A stretch of 64,000 bases of DNA from Maratus speciosus (taxonomy: Eukaryota; Arthropoda; Arachnida; Araneae; Salticidae), in contig OZ010800.1 of the NCBI GenBank assembly GCA_963932465.1, forward strand, positions 29,080,852 through 29,144,851, given 5' to 3'. Shown piece by piece: positions 23,698 through 36,086 of this stretch. The notes under the pieces are model-generated. The model had not been told where the DNA came from. It did not search any database and was given only the letters and a program-made list of their open reading frames with translations. The position numbers were made by a program, and so were the translations under genes. Position 1 is the first letter of the stretch. Every line of letters begins with the position of its first letter.

Positions 23698-24021
23698 ATA
23701 TATAAATTGTTTAAATACATATAATTCATATATTAAAGAATCATTAAAAGTTTATTGGATTTGTCTTCATAACTGTTTATATTATTTGACATAATTTTTT
23801 TAACTGAAGCCTGAATTAAACTGAGTTATTTAAAGTAGAATATCAAGGCGTTACAGTCATAAAGTAACTGCATATTTTAATGTTTTAATAAGAAAAAAGG
23901 TTTTGCAATGAACCGCGTTCTACATTATTATATTATTGCATTGCAAATAATAGTGATTTTAAAAAAATTCAAAATCTTTCTTTTGTGACTTATCATTTTT
24001 TATTTTATTTTAAATTTTAAG

Positions 24022-24101
24022 GTATGTTACTTATTGCTGACAGCACTGTAAATGGAGTATCCTACAAATGTAGACAGAAAAATTAAGCCTCACGGATTCA
24101 G
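24022..24101 (+). pseudogene. Candidate exon A in copy 2, frameshifted
   Basis: The same segment as 6848-6932 with both splice signals kept, but 5 nt are missing after the TGT codon (CCCAT in copy 1). The frame shifts and meets TAA a few codons later. If copy 1 is a real exon, this copy cannot make the same protein. Confidence 0.45.
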
Positions 24102-24548
24102 GTTTGTGCATTCTTTTTATATAACATATCAAATTCTACTTGCCTTTTGTTTTTATCATAAATGTATATTAATGTAAAAAACTTTAAAATAAATAATCTA
24201 ATCATATATATTTAGAGGTAGAGGTAGCCGTTGATGAGATTTTACCCTAGATATTTTCATGGGAGTGCTGCAACCTGCTTGCCATTTGGTTAAAAAAAAA
24301 AAAAAAAAAAAAAGTGCATCCTTTTTACCCCTTATTCAAAATGTAGTTTTCTTGCCCCTTGGCCAGAATAGTTGTAGGCTTATTGGCTTATTTATACATT
24401 AAAAAGTTTGCTTGTAAAGTAAAAAAAAAATAGCTTGTTGTGTCTTGAAAAAATCAGCTTGATTTTTAAATATTAAGAGTGCTCAGAATAATTATGCTAC
24501 TTTTATTGCAAAAGCTTTGACATTTCTTTGTTATAGTGCCCTCTCCCC

Positions 24549-25106
24549 AATTACATTTATGCAAGGCAAGACTTAAATTGTGCTTGAGCTCAGCTCTTTT
24601 AATTCTCTGTTTTGGGTAAATATTTAAATATTGGTCGGAATTCACCAGAGCTCATAAATTACAGGGCTCCAGAGCACAGTAAAACAGTGCTTCCAAAAAA
24701 CCGAAGCGTAAATTACCCTTTCCCTCCCATTTCCAAGCTTTTATATATTTTTCTATCAAAACCCTTATATGTGACGTAATGTATCGCACACGTAGGATAG
24801 GGCTGCTATAATAGGACATTTAATATAGGAGATTGAGATGAAACGGGCTCAATTTTTACATCAGTCTTTTGGCTTGGGTAGGGCGGAATCGATTACAGTT
24901 TAAGAAATGATCCTTTTATAGGAATTTGAAAAATTTCGTTCGATTCTACAGCATATAAATATCTCTTTTATATCTACAGCATAAAAATCTCTTTAAATTG
25001 CATTCTTTTTTCATAAAAACACTTACCTTCAAACTATTCCCCCCCCCTTTTTTTTCTTTTTTTTTTTTTTGTTTAACAGAATTTCTTAATTATACTCCTT
25101 ACCATA
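24549..25106. other. ~0.56-kb segment present only in copy 2
   Basis: Between GCCCTCT and ATTTAA, which are adjacent in copy 1 (about 7368). It contains no open frame and ends near a C-run and long T-run. No target duplication or inverted ends are evident, so it could be an insertion here or a deletion in copy 1. Confidence 0.6.
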
Positions 25107-25523
25107 TTTAATTGCAGAATTCTGCAATTAATTAACATTAAAATTAGGAAAAGCTTACTATTCAGATAGAGGGATAAAAGTGAAATAGTTGACAACCTAA
25201 GTGTATGCAGATAGATATATTTAAAAATTTTATTTTGGTAAAGAAAAAAAAAATGCTTTAAATTTTGCAAATAATGTATGAAATATAAATATGCAGATTG
25301 AAGTGACGGAGAGGTGGAGTGCTAAGCTACGGTTATTAGCACTGCAGAATATTAGGGCTCCGTTACTTTTTTTGTTAAAAATTAAGCTTTGATGTAAGGC
25401 TCACATTCCTGTTTAAATGATTGGATTTTCCTAAAATTTCAAATTTCTAAAATTATATTCAAAATTTTATCGTTTCCTAAAAAATTTTGAAAAAATTCAT
25501 AACTGCTTTTTTTTAGTGTATGA

Positions 25524-28058
25524 CAGGGTTCATACGGTGCTTAAAAGTGCTTGAAAGTCCTTGAATTTTTAAGAGAGAAAAAGGGTCCTTGAAAGTGCTT
25601 GAATTTGTTTAAATTTTAATGAAGGTGCTTAATTTTCCTTACTTTTTTTTTATATGTGCTTAATTTTTTTTTTTTTTATTCAGATGTTCAAAATAAAATA
25701 AAAGTTGCAAATGTTAAAAAAAAAAAATAAAAAGTTAATTAATCAGGCGAAAATATTTGGTCTGAGATTGTTTTCCTTTCAGGATGTCAGAGAACAAACA
25801 TTTGTACTTCGGTTTGTTCCCTTCTCCCTTACCTCTCTAGGATTAAGTTTTTACAAAAGAAAATGAAAAGAAGTGTATTTGTTGCTACTGCTGATCGCAA
25901 GATTGGAAATTCCTCCAATGTAAATCCCCTCCCAATGGACAAAACGGCGATGTGGACCACATAAACTGTAAAAGAAATAGAGGCTGAAGTTTTAGATTTA
26001 AAAAAAAAATAGAAAATGTAGTTAAAGAGCTTGAATTGTGAAAAAAGTCTATTTAAAATTCATGCTGAGAATAAATTATTCATGCTGAAATATGCAAATT
26101 TTTCTATTTTGTTAGTGTTTAATATACCTTTTTGAAAAGGATTTAGTGGATGTTTTCAAATTAATGCAAGTCGTGAAAAAAATTCATTTAGTTTTTGTAA
26201 AATTTTAAATTGTGTATTAATTAGTTGTGGTTCTGTTCTGAAAATTTAAGGCATTGATTTCTAAAAATTTAAAAATCGGTCATTAATCCAATAATTCAGA
26301 CATAAAAAATTTCACTAATTTCGACAAATAGTCGAAAAAAATTAATTTTGTCACTTGTTTGCAGAAAAATCATGAATTTCGTCAAAGGATCGCAAAAAAC
26401 ACAAAAATCGTCAAAGAGTCTCAGAAAAAACGCAAATTTCGTCCAAGAATTGTGAGAAAAAAACCAAACATTTCGTCCAAGAACCGTGAAAAAACCCACA
26501 AATTTCGTCAAAGAATCATGAAAAAATCTACTTATTTTGTTGAAAGATTGCGAAAACCCCCACAAATTTTGTCGAAAGATCGCAAAACCTGTAAATTTTG
26601 TCGAAAGATCGCGGATAAATTAATGAAAAAATAATTTTGTCATTAGTTTGCAGAAAAATCACGAATTTTGTCAAAGGATCGCAGAAAAACACAAAATTCG
26701 TCAAAGAATCGCAGAAAAAACGCAAATTTCTCCAAGGTATTGTGGAAAAAATGCAAATTTCGTCCAAGAATTGTGAAAAAAAACCAAAAATTTCGTCAGA
26801 GAATCACGAAAACCCCCACAAATTTCGTCAAAGAATCACGAAAACACCTACAAATTTCATTGAATAATCACGAAAATACCCACAAATTTCGTCAAAGAAT
26901 CACGAAAACCCCCACAAATTTCGTCAAAGAATCACGAAAACTACCACAAATTTCATCAAAGAATCATGAAAAAACCCACAAATTTTGTCAAGATCACAAA
27001 AACCCCCACAAATTTTGTCAAAAGGTCGTGAAAACCCCGTAAATTTTGTCGAAAGATTGTGAAAACCCCGTAAATTTTGACAAAAGATAGCGAAAACCGT
27101 AAATGTTGCCAAAAGATCAGGAAAACACCGCACATTTTGCCAAAATATTGTGAAAGCCTCCATAAATTTTCTCAAAAGATCGTGATAAACTCCTGAAATT
27201 TTCTCAAAAGATCACAAAAAACCATAAATTCCGTCAAAAGGACCACATATTTCGTCAAAAGATTGAAAAAAAACCCGGTATATTTCGTCAAAATATTGCG
27301 TTAAAAACCACGTTTTTCTTCAAAAGATCGCGAAAAAAACATGTATATTTTGTCAAAAGTTCGCGGAAAAAACTGCATATTTTGTCCAAATATTGCAAAA
27401 AAAACTGCAAATTTCGTCAAAAGATCGTGGAAAAAAAACCCCATAATTTCATCAAAAAACACGAAAAAACCATAAATTTCGTAAAAAAATCGCAAAACCC
27501 CCTCAAATTTCGTCAAAAGACCATGTAAAAAACACAAATTTTGTCAAAAGATCACGAAAAAATGCAAAATTCGTCAAGGGATTGCAAAAAAACCCTGCAA
27601 ATTTTGTTAAAAGATCGTGAGAAATGCAATTTCATTAAAGGGCCTTGGAAAATACGCATAGTTAGTGCCGGGAGTGGCCCCCTCCTGCTGTAACTTTTCA
27701 GAAAATTTTCTGTGAATTTCAGATTGTTTTTAATTTTTTTTTTTTTTTACTCAGAATCACCCCTGATTAATATCATAACAATGCAAAATTATCAAGTGTC
27801 TACTTTGTCTAGTGTTACAACAAATGACTTTCAAAGTAGAATGCAAAAAGATTTTCTTTATTTTTCAAAGACTTTCTCATAATAACATTTCACATTTAAG
27901 CCTTCGCTACTGTATGTTATGTTATGGCATTTGCCTAAAAGCGTGAAAATGAAAAATATTTTTTTTCTCTCTAGTTACTTTTGTAGTATGATATCTTGTA
28001 GCATTAAAATTTTCATTTCTGGCTTGAATTTTATCTTGGAAAAAGAGTATGAACCCTG
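25524..28058. mobile_element. Non-autonomous hAT-like element, copy 2
   Basis: The duplicate partner of 7781-10257, with the same ends (CAGGGTTCATAC and GTATGAACCCTG). The minisatellite core differs in unit number and sequence. Confidence 0.75.
26300..27625 (+). repeat. 32-bp minisatellite array, copy 2
   Basis: Same unit family as 8520-9860. Units have been gained, lost and changed relative to copy 1 near the left side (26395-26640). Frames on both strands (up to 124 codons) are repeat translations. Confidence 0.85.
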
Positions 28059-29216
28059 GTATGATTTTTATTGAAGAAATCTTTTGAGCACTCTAAAGTC
28101 CCAAGGACCAGTGAGCATGAGAATTTACTGGTCCGCAGTCATCATCACTGGCCTGCTACATAAGATTCTTTAAGTCCATTTAACCCTTTGAATTACCCCC
28201 CCCCCCTCCTAGAATATAAACCAAACTTCCTTTGCAGTTATCCAAAATTTTCAGCATAATAAAATGTAAAATTATAATTTATTAAAAATTAAATAAACAG
28301 TACATAAAGAAAAACTATAAAATTAAATAACCACTTATTAATTAGATATTTTATTTCTGGTTATTTATTTCAACTGATTAAGTTTTAATGCATTTTTTAT
28401 TTATTTATTTAAATATAATATAATTGTGTGATTTGTGTTTGATTGCAGAATTCTCAGGGACAGGGAAATTTAAGTTTACTTGTGATAGAGGGGAAAAAAA
28501 TTACCGGTCCTACAGGACCAGTTATTTCCACTAAATTTTCTAATTAGTGGCACGGTTGAATTTTTGGTGGTCTTGGGCCAGCAGACCACAAGGATTTCGA
28601 ACGCTGACAAATATTACTTTACCCTAAAGGTCATTGCTCTTTTATAAATACTCTTAATTTTTTTGTAAAACTTTGCATTTTATCAGTGTGTGATTTTAAT
28701 TGCGTTATTTTAAAAAGTGAAGCATTTCCACCTGTGAAAGAATTTTAAGCCGCTGGAATGAAAATGATTCATTTCTAGTAAAAACATATTTCAGTTTTAA
28801 GACTTAAAATAGATGCTTTTATTTTATATAGATTGACGTCATTTGCATCCGTTAAAGATTTCCAAATTGATGATATAGTCTTAAACAACATCTATAGAAA
28901 AGTATACATATGCCACTATCGCAAATTAATACAGAAACCCAACAAAAAGCCGTGTCATAAACTCTACAAAAATAAAATCCGCTATCTAAGGATTTGTATG
29001 CCTTCATTTGTTTGGTGCATTACTATGGACACTAAAAATTAAATATATGATTTATGGTGCTCTGTTTTATCAGAAATCATTCTTTTTTTTTTTCCAAAAG
29101 AGCATGTATTTTCATTACAATTTTGTTAGTTGTTATGAGAAATGGCAACTAAAAGATATAGTAATCTACTATTTTTACTTTCAACAGAGTAGAGAATTGG
29201 AGTACTTCAGTTGTAC
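28059..29216 (+). other. Non-coding, with the empty site for the copy-1 insertion
   Basis: Uninterrupted AAATATAATATAATTG near 28415-28430 is the pre-insertion state of the 10615-13264 element. Otherwise AT-rich without motifs. Confidence 0.6.
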
Positions 29217-29364
29217 CAGGGTTGGCAAAAAAATCCAGTTTTTTGTGGGTTTTATTTATTTTTCTGTATATTTATATAATATGTGTGTGTATTCGTTAAA
29301 AACATATTAAGTTACATTTTTTTAATTTCATTTGATGTATTTTTTACTAATTAATATTATTTAT

Positions 29365-29446
29365 AATATCAGTTAATAAATTTATTCTATTCCAATATTA
29401 GTATTAACTTAATACTAATATCAGAATAAATTTATTAACTGATATT
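29365..29446. repeat. AT-rich palindrome, copy 2
   Basis: AATATCAGTTAATAAATTTA pairs with the complementary right arm around a centre near TATTAACTTAATA. It pairs over more bases than copy 1. Confidence 0.75.
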
Positions 29447-29667
29447 GTTAAATAATATTTATTATTAATAGTATTAAGTGATAAAAGTGAGTTCTCATCT
29501 TATTGCTTTTAAATACATTTTAATTGTCATAATGAATAATTAATTTTTATTTTTGTAGTAACTATACTAATTAAAGTTGCTGTATAATAATTAGTAACTA
29601 TAATAATTAAACTAGTTGGCTTTGCTCGCTAGCGGGGCCTCTCCTTTTACCGGGGCCTCTAATTATA

Positions 29668-29831
29668 GAGGGTTCCGAGCATCATGGAAAGTCAGGGAAA
29701 TTTCAAAATACATAAGAAAAGCCAGGGAATTTGCGTATATTTCCTAAAAAGTCTTGGAGAAAAAATTAAAAATGACACGAAATTCATCAAATAGTCTCGG
29801 GAAAAAAATCACAAAATTCATCAAACGATTG

Positions 29832-29889
<58 letters not shown>

Positions 29890-30074
29890 AGGCATTTGAA
29901 GAATGATCACAGAAAAAATATCTCTAGTTTTGACAAGGGATTGTGAAAATAAGTAGCAAATTTTGTTGTGTGCCCGTTTGATCAGAGAATTTTTTGAAAT
30001 TTGGTCAGGGAATTTTTCGAGATTTGGTCATGGAAAGTCAGGGAATTTGCCAGTCTTGTTTTACTGGGAACCCT
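29668..30074. mobile_element. Nested hAT-type MITE, copy 2
   Basis: Partner of 14493-14858, enlarged by a run of about 55 A (29832-29886). The first base of the left end is changed (GAGGGTTCC). Confidence 0.6.
29832..29886 (+). repeat. Poly(A) run of about 55 nt
   Basis: Copy 1 has only about 14 A at the same place. Either slippage expansion or an assembly error. Confidence 0.9.
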
Positions 30075-30298
30075 ATAATATGAAATCTCGAAGCGAATGA
30101 GTCCCCTCTGTGGCGTGCTGCGCACGCAGTGCAAAATCTTGTAAAAAGGCCAAGTGTGTTCGAACGAACCTCGAAGCGGGTTTCCACTGCCTATGGCCCT
30201 GTATAGCAGGCATGCTGGACATGTACTACATGGCTCCTCCTTTGAAATGAATCTGATGTATACATAAATCTCGTTCTGTTGAGATTTGGAAGAAATTG

Positions 30299-30799
30299 AT
30301 GGAATCAAAAGAATTGAAACAACACAAGGAAGTTATACTGAAACGCTACAAACAGATTATCGGGCTTAATCATTTTTTATCTAATACAATGGATGCAAAG
30401 TTTAGAGGGGAAAGGTTTAATTCAATGGAAGAGGAAGAAGCTGAAGCATGGATAATGCAGTATCATTCAGAGTGGTTACCTGCAATATTGGGATTTAAAA
30501 TTAAAGACAGACTATGTTTCTAAATCACTTTTCTTAGAAAATATTGTGTCACAATTTTCAACTTCAAAATGGTGGGAAATTCTTAAAGAAAAAGAAAAAC
30601 AACATGTTAGATTCTGATTTTTGTAATTTTTTTCCGATCTCTGTATTCTGTTCCATCTAGCTCTACTTCCATCAAGAGGATTTTCTCTACATTTGGATTC
30701 ATATGGTCTAAATTACGGAACCAGGCAGTGTGAAAAACTAGTAAAGATTTATAAATATTACCATAAAAATCAAAGTGAATGTGATTTTGATAGGTAAAC
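30299..30799 (+). pseudogene. hAT transposase C-terminal remnant, copy 2
   Basis: Carries the same blocks as 15083-15580. The first block (30299-30520) keeps NTMDAKFRG. The dimerisation-like block RIFSTFG is present, but an extra C after KLRN shifts the frame that is still open in copy 1. The shared disruptions show the gene was already dead before duplication. Confidence 0.68.
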
Positions 30800-32740
30800 T
30801 TTAAAAAAGATCAATTATAATAATTTTAAATACATTACATTATGTAAATCATTTGAAATATATTAAAAAAATAAATAAATATTCTGCAAAGAACTACCAC
30901 CTGATTACCACAAATACGACTGATTTTTATTTATTTCTTTTTATGTAATTTTGGTAAAAGAAACCACCTAGGTTTTAGGCTTAAAAGGTATTTTGTATTT
31001 CTAAACACTATAGGGGAGATTTTTAGACTCAGAAATGATTTTTAGCAAAAACCCAGGCGGTTTTTTGTTGGTGAACCTACCCAGAAAAACCTGGGTGGGT
31101 TTTCTGGTCTGGGTCCACTTTGCCAACCCTGTTTGCTACCATTAATTACTGGAACAATAATAAGAACTACAAAAAAATAAAAATAAATTAATATCTCAAA
31201 AATGAATTGATACAGTTTTCAAACAAATTGCTGTTAAAAGTACTTTTTCCCCCCTATACCTATACAAAGATGTAAAAACTGAAAATGTGCGATGTTTAAA
31301 AGTTTAAAAAAATTGCAGTGGAAATTATCAATATTTAACCATACAATGTTACATCTGCTTCATTTTGTGGCTGACTTCAGTAATGTAACATTATTTTTTA
31401 GAGGTGACACTTTAATTGTTGAACGAAAGAAATAACACTGCAAATAGAAGCGTCTTAAATTTAGACACATATGTGACTGAAAAAGAATTTTAGACACTTA
31501 AGTGTCTTAATCTGAAAATTCAGACATTATAGATGTCTTAATTTAAGATACATAAGTGTCTTACTATGACCATGGTGCAAATGAACTGAGAATAATGTCT
31601 AAAATATCCGCAAACGTCTTCTTTTAAGACACTTCATTGCTATAAACGTGTCTTAATTTAAGACGGTTTGATTCTTCCGACGCAATAACCACCAGGAGGC
31701 ACTCACACTCCCAGTTGCGCATGCGCTTTAGATGTCTTCCTCCGAAGTGGTATACGTTGTAATTCAAACGAAGTTTGTTTTTATGTACGCGTGTATTTTA
31801 ATTCGTTTTTTGCAAAATATGAAGTACTGTGATTTACTGTGTTCGTATTAACTTGGATTATTTATTTATTGAATACATACATCTGACGTGTGTGCTCGAC
31901 ATCAAATGTCTCTTAGAAGCTGTCGTCGATAAGGGCGGGATAGACACAGAACAGAAGTAGACGACGGTTGAAGATTACACCCGGAAATTCTACAAAGCGT
32001 GTGCAATGGACTTAGTGTTAACTCGTATTAATTTATATCAATAATATTGTGTTATTCATCTTCGTCCTGTCGAAGCTGGCAAAAAAAAAGAAACTTTTGT
32101 CTGGCAGGTCCTGTTTTGAGGATGAAACATCTCATTCTTTAAATATGGCTAGTCGGATATATTATGGGATTACCTTTTAAACTGGTGCAAGTCTTTCTCC
32201 CTCACTGTGGTTGTGGTAGTTTTTAAAATTTCAAATCGAGGAATTTTTCTTACCTCTTGCAAACAGCGATTTAAGTAAGTGTTATAATTTCTTTATAGTA
32301 CTAAAATTAGTGTATTTTATGATTTTATTTGTTGTACTAAACAAAATCTTACATGAAATTTAATTAGTTTTGAATCTTTTTGCAAAATAATAATAATAAT
32401 AATAATTCTAGAAGTATATATTTTTTAATTTATGACGTTTTCTTTTATTACAAATTATGTATTATTTATTCTCATCTTTTTTCTCAAATTTAAAGTAATA
32501 ACATCACTAAAAAACAGACATATTTAAAAGTTAAGTTCATTCCCTTGTTTTGTTTTGTTTTCAATATGGCAGTTCTTAGTTTCAATGACTATGCTTATCT
32601 CATACTAAACGACCACAAGGAAATAGAAAAAAAAAAACTTTGAAAGATCTCCTATAGCTTTCTTACTTCCTAGCTATGGATTACAATCCCGGATTGATAT
32701 CCCGGGATCCCGCTTCAATTTTAATCCCGATTTTCGGGAT

Positions 32741-32744
<4 letters not shown>

Positions 32745-32786
<42 letters not shown>
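32745..32786 (+). repeat. Poly(T) run of about 42 nt
   Basis: A nearly pure T run following a CCCGGGATCCCG-rich palindromic stretch (32690-32740). Confidence 0.9.
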
Positions 32787-33455
32787 CAATTGAACAATAT
32801 TTAGCTGAAACTAAAAAATATATTTATAGACTTTCGCTTTTGGAGAAAAAAAATCAATTGATTTTTATGAAATTTATATATAATTGAAAAAGAATATTTA
32901 TCTCAAATATTTCTTAGATATATTTCTAAAGCTATTAAATCTTTTACCGAGTAGATTAAATGTGCAAAGCTTTTGACTTGGAAACATAGATGTAACCCAT
33001 AGATGATCAGAGAGGTAACATAGTCAGGAAAAAGGAAATCATTTGTTTATTTTGATTTTGCTGCGTGTAGAAAATATATTTCACTTCGAAGGTCATTTTC
33101 CAAAGACTTTACTGATAAGCATCGCAAGTGTGTATCATAGTGATTATGTGGTAACTTCTTTTTTTGCGGCTTTATTTTGCTTTAAAGATATCTAATGAAA
33201 AGTGTTTAATAGGAATGATAACAATAAGCCAATGTGGCATTATAAATTTTTAAAAAATCTAATTTTTAAATGATAAGGATTTTCATTTTTTTTTCGGGGA
33301 GGTGGGGGGGATTTTGTATGAAATTTTGGTAAAGCTGATACCTTAAATCTTGCACTGATTATAATTAAAGTTTTGAACTTTTAGAGTAGGACCAGATTAA
33401 AAACACAAAATATAAATAAACAAAATACCGAAGTAATTTTTTTTCTCAATATTAA

Positions 33456-33675
33456 CCCTTTGCACTCGAGGGCTCCGGAGCGGAGCCATTTAAAATTTGT
33501 CTTCAAACTCGAGGTCTCCGCTACGGAGACAATGCAAATAATTTTGTGATACCATGTAATCTTGGCTTTTCTAGACAGGTATCACAAAATTATTTGCATC
33601 GGCTCCGTAGAGGAGCCCTCGAGTTTGAAGACAAATTTTAAATGGCTCCGCTCTGGAGCCCTCGAGTGCAAAGGG
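33456..33675. mobile_element. piggyBac-like palindromic MITE
   Basis: 220 bp, almost entirely a hairpin with ~97-bp arms and a ~25-bp loop. The ends are CCCTTTGCACTCGAG and CTCGAGTGCAAAGGG, flanked by TTAA (33452-33455) and ATAA (33676-33679). CCCTTTG-type ends and a TTAA target are typical of piggyBac relatives. Each arm contains two smaller palindromes, around GGCTCCGGAGCGGAGCC and GTCTCCGCTACGGAGAC. It is nested in the CACTG element. Confidence 0.8.
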
Positions 33676-34079
33676 ATAAAGTAGAATATTTATTTATTTA
33701 TTCATAGTTGAGATTATCATCTGATATATATGTAAAATTGCCTATGTGGCAATATAAATTTTTAAAAAATCTATTTTTAAATTATATGAAGTAGAGTAGG
33801 ACAAGATTATAAGAAATATATATATATATCCATGTACTTTAAAAGCCATCAATAGCCCTTGCCGTTGAATTTGTCCGATAATCGGAGATGTCTGCTTTTG
33901 TGAGCTAAAAATATGCAAATATGTATGCTATGCGGATTAAAAAAGTATTCGCTAAATAGATGCTTCAGCTATTCGGGAATGTCCATTAACCTCCACAACG
34001 GATACTCCCGAGTACCGGACATCTCAATTTAGATAACAATAATGCAGGGTTGCATTTTTTTCAAAAGAACTTCTTAATT

Positions 34080-34445
34080 AAAGAATGGGCATACTGGGCC
34101 GTGCCCCGCCCGCCCCCCTACGAATTTAGTGCCCACAAATTTGATGTGCAATATTTGTAAAGCTTATGTTTTAAATCTGTTTCGAAATTGTACTGATTAT
34201 AATCAATATTTTGAACTTTTAAAGTAAAATAAGATTAAAAATAAAACAAATTTAAAAAATCTAATATTCAGATAAATATTTTTTGTTTTAATCTTGTTCT
34301 ACTCCTGAGTTCAAAATATTGATTATAATCAGTAAAATGTCGTAAAAGATTTAAATTATCAGCTTAACAAAAATTGCATACCAAAATTGAGAGCACCAAA
34401 AAAAATCAGGCTGTAGGGGGGGGGGAGGGGGCAGGACCCCAGCCA
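34080..34445. repeat. Foldback segment inside the CACTG element
   Basis: The two halves, including ACTGATTATAATCAATATTT on the left and its complement on the right, form an imperfect inverted repeat with G- and C-rich outer parts (CCCGCCCGCCCCCC and a G-run). A third diverged copy lies at about 33290-33420. Confidence 0.6.
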
Positions 34446-34757
34446 AATATTTTTCCAGGATTCAACGTGGTCAAACATGGCTACGTATGATGCTTGAAAA
34501 AAAATTGATGCTATTAAGACGTTGGAAGTGTCTGAAATTCAGACACAAAAAATGTCTGAAAAAATTCAGACATTTTAAAATGTCTGAAAATTGAACACAC
34601 CGTTTCAGACACTTAAGTGTCTGAATTTCAGACATTTTAATTTAGAGTGAACATATCGGGCACAAATAATCTATACAGAATTATGTATGATAACTGTCCA
34701 TATTTAGGATAACATACCAGTTTATTTAATTTTTTTTTCTTTTTCTTTTTTTTTCAG

Positions 34758-34780
34758 TTGCTAACCAACTGAGAATTCAA
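34758..34780 (+). pseudogene. Candidate exon B in copy 2, damaged
   Basis: Same acceptor as copy 1, but 5 nt are missing inside the exon and the donor reads GGAAGT instead of GTAAGT. Both changes would abolish correct splicing and frame. Confidence 0.45.
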
Positions 34781-35092
34781 GGAAGTGCCTACAACTTTGA
34801 CGACAGTTGCATTATGCTGGAAAGATTTAAAAAAAAATGTGTGATGAAGATGATTTAAATTATTGTTATTTTTATTTATGTATTTTTAAAATATCTTCAA
34901 TGGATTATGATTTAAATAAATATTGAATTTTAAATTGTTTTTTTATTTTAGATATGTTTTCGTCTTTTTTATCTTTTAACTAGCAATGCTTATTTTCATC
35001 TTTTTTTTTCGGCAAAAGCTATTGTGATCGAGTCAAAACACTGTATTACAAAAAACTAGTGTCGTGAAGGAATTTTCACCTTGTTATTAATA

Positions 35093-35222
35093 CAAACATT
35101 AAAACATATTATAATTACATAAAAGGTGACACAAACATATAAAAATATTATTAAACAGATTTTAAATATCTTTATATGTTTGTGCCACCTTTTAAGTAAT
35201 TATAAGTATGTTTTAAAGTTTA
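35093..35222. repeat. Palindromic MITE-like repeat, copy 2
   Basis: Partner of 16658-16787, with a few arm mismatches. Confidence 0.7.
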
Positions 35223-36086
35223 TAATCTGTTTAAAATAGCAAATTTGTTATTTACATCTGACTATTAGCAGTATTTGGTAAGCGTCACAATTCTTATTAT
35301 TTTAAAATATTCTCAACTATAGAAGCGTAAAAAAATAACGTTAAATGCACCAAAAATGTAAAAAAAAATTTCGTGCATTTAATGTTATTTTTTACATTTC
35401 TATTATATTGTACCAAGTTCCTTCTTGATAATTATTGCTCAAATATTTCAGAAACTGTCTTTCAATATTTGTGGAAAAGGACCAAACATAAAGTGTGGAT
35501 AGACAATAAATGATATAATACAGCTTATTTATATTACTAACACTGGCTGCAAAAATTTGATAATCTAATAAAATATTTCTCCTGTAGATAACAATTCAAT
35601 TCTCTTTCGAAAGTATTTTTATGTGATTCTAAAACATTTTAAAAAAATCAGACTACATTTTGTTTATTAAAATGCAAGGTTTTTTCCCCCTCTTGTTTTT
35701 TTAGTTTGTGAATAAATAAAATTTTCACTTTGAGCCCAAGTATTGGTATAAAAAATTAAGCTTGTGCCAAAACTGTCTCATTTGTAATATATTCCTGTAA
35801 TTTTAACAGAAACTGTATTATATGAATTTTGTCAATAGATAGTGAAATATCAGTTGCAAATTTCAGTTATATCATTGTTTTCAAAGAAACTCAAAAAGCA
35901 GTCTGGTCTTAAAACGATATATTATGCAAAACTTGGTTTTACCGTTAGTTAGATACTTTTTCTCATGGTAAGTTTGCTATAAAGTACAGTTGTTTTTCGA
36001 CATTTTTAATGGTGCAGATACAAAAGTACTTAAAACCATATGTATAATATTTGTATTTTTTTTCTCACTTTATCATTTTAACGCAG

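Larger units (their letters stand above)
29217..31131 (+). mobile_element. Degraded hAT element, copy 2
   Basis: Partner of 14045-15913. Ends CAGGGTTGGCAAA and TTTGCCAACCCTG form a perfect 13-bp inverted repeat here, better preserved than in copy 1. It includes the nested MITE (29668-30074), palindrome (29365-29446) and transposase remnant. Confidence 0.78.
31436..34649. mobile_element. CACTG-ended (CACTA/EnSpm-like) non-autonomous element, only in copy 2
   Basis: Copy 1 is an empty site at about 16217. The insert begins CACTGCAAATAGAAGCG and its right end, in reverse complement, begins CACTCTAAATTAAAATG. Subterminal regions are packed with short AAGACAC/GTGTCTTA and TTCAGACA/TGTCTGAA inverted words, the type of subterminal repeat seen in CACTA elements. 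The target duplication appears to be 2 bp (AA). No transposase frame is present. It contains a piggyBac-like palindromic MITE, a long poly(T) and a foldback segment. Confidence 0.72.
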
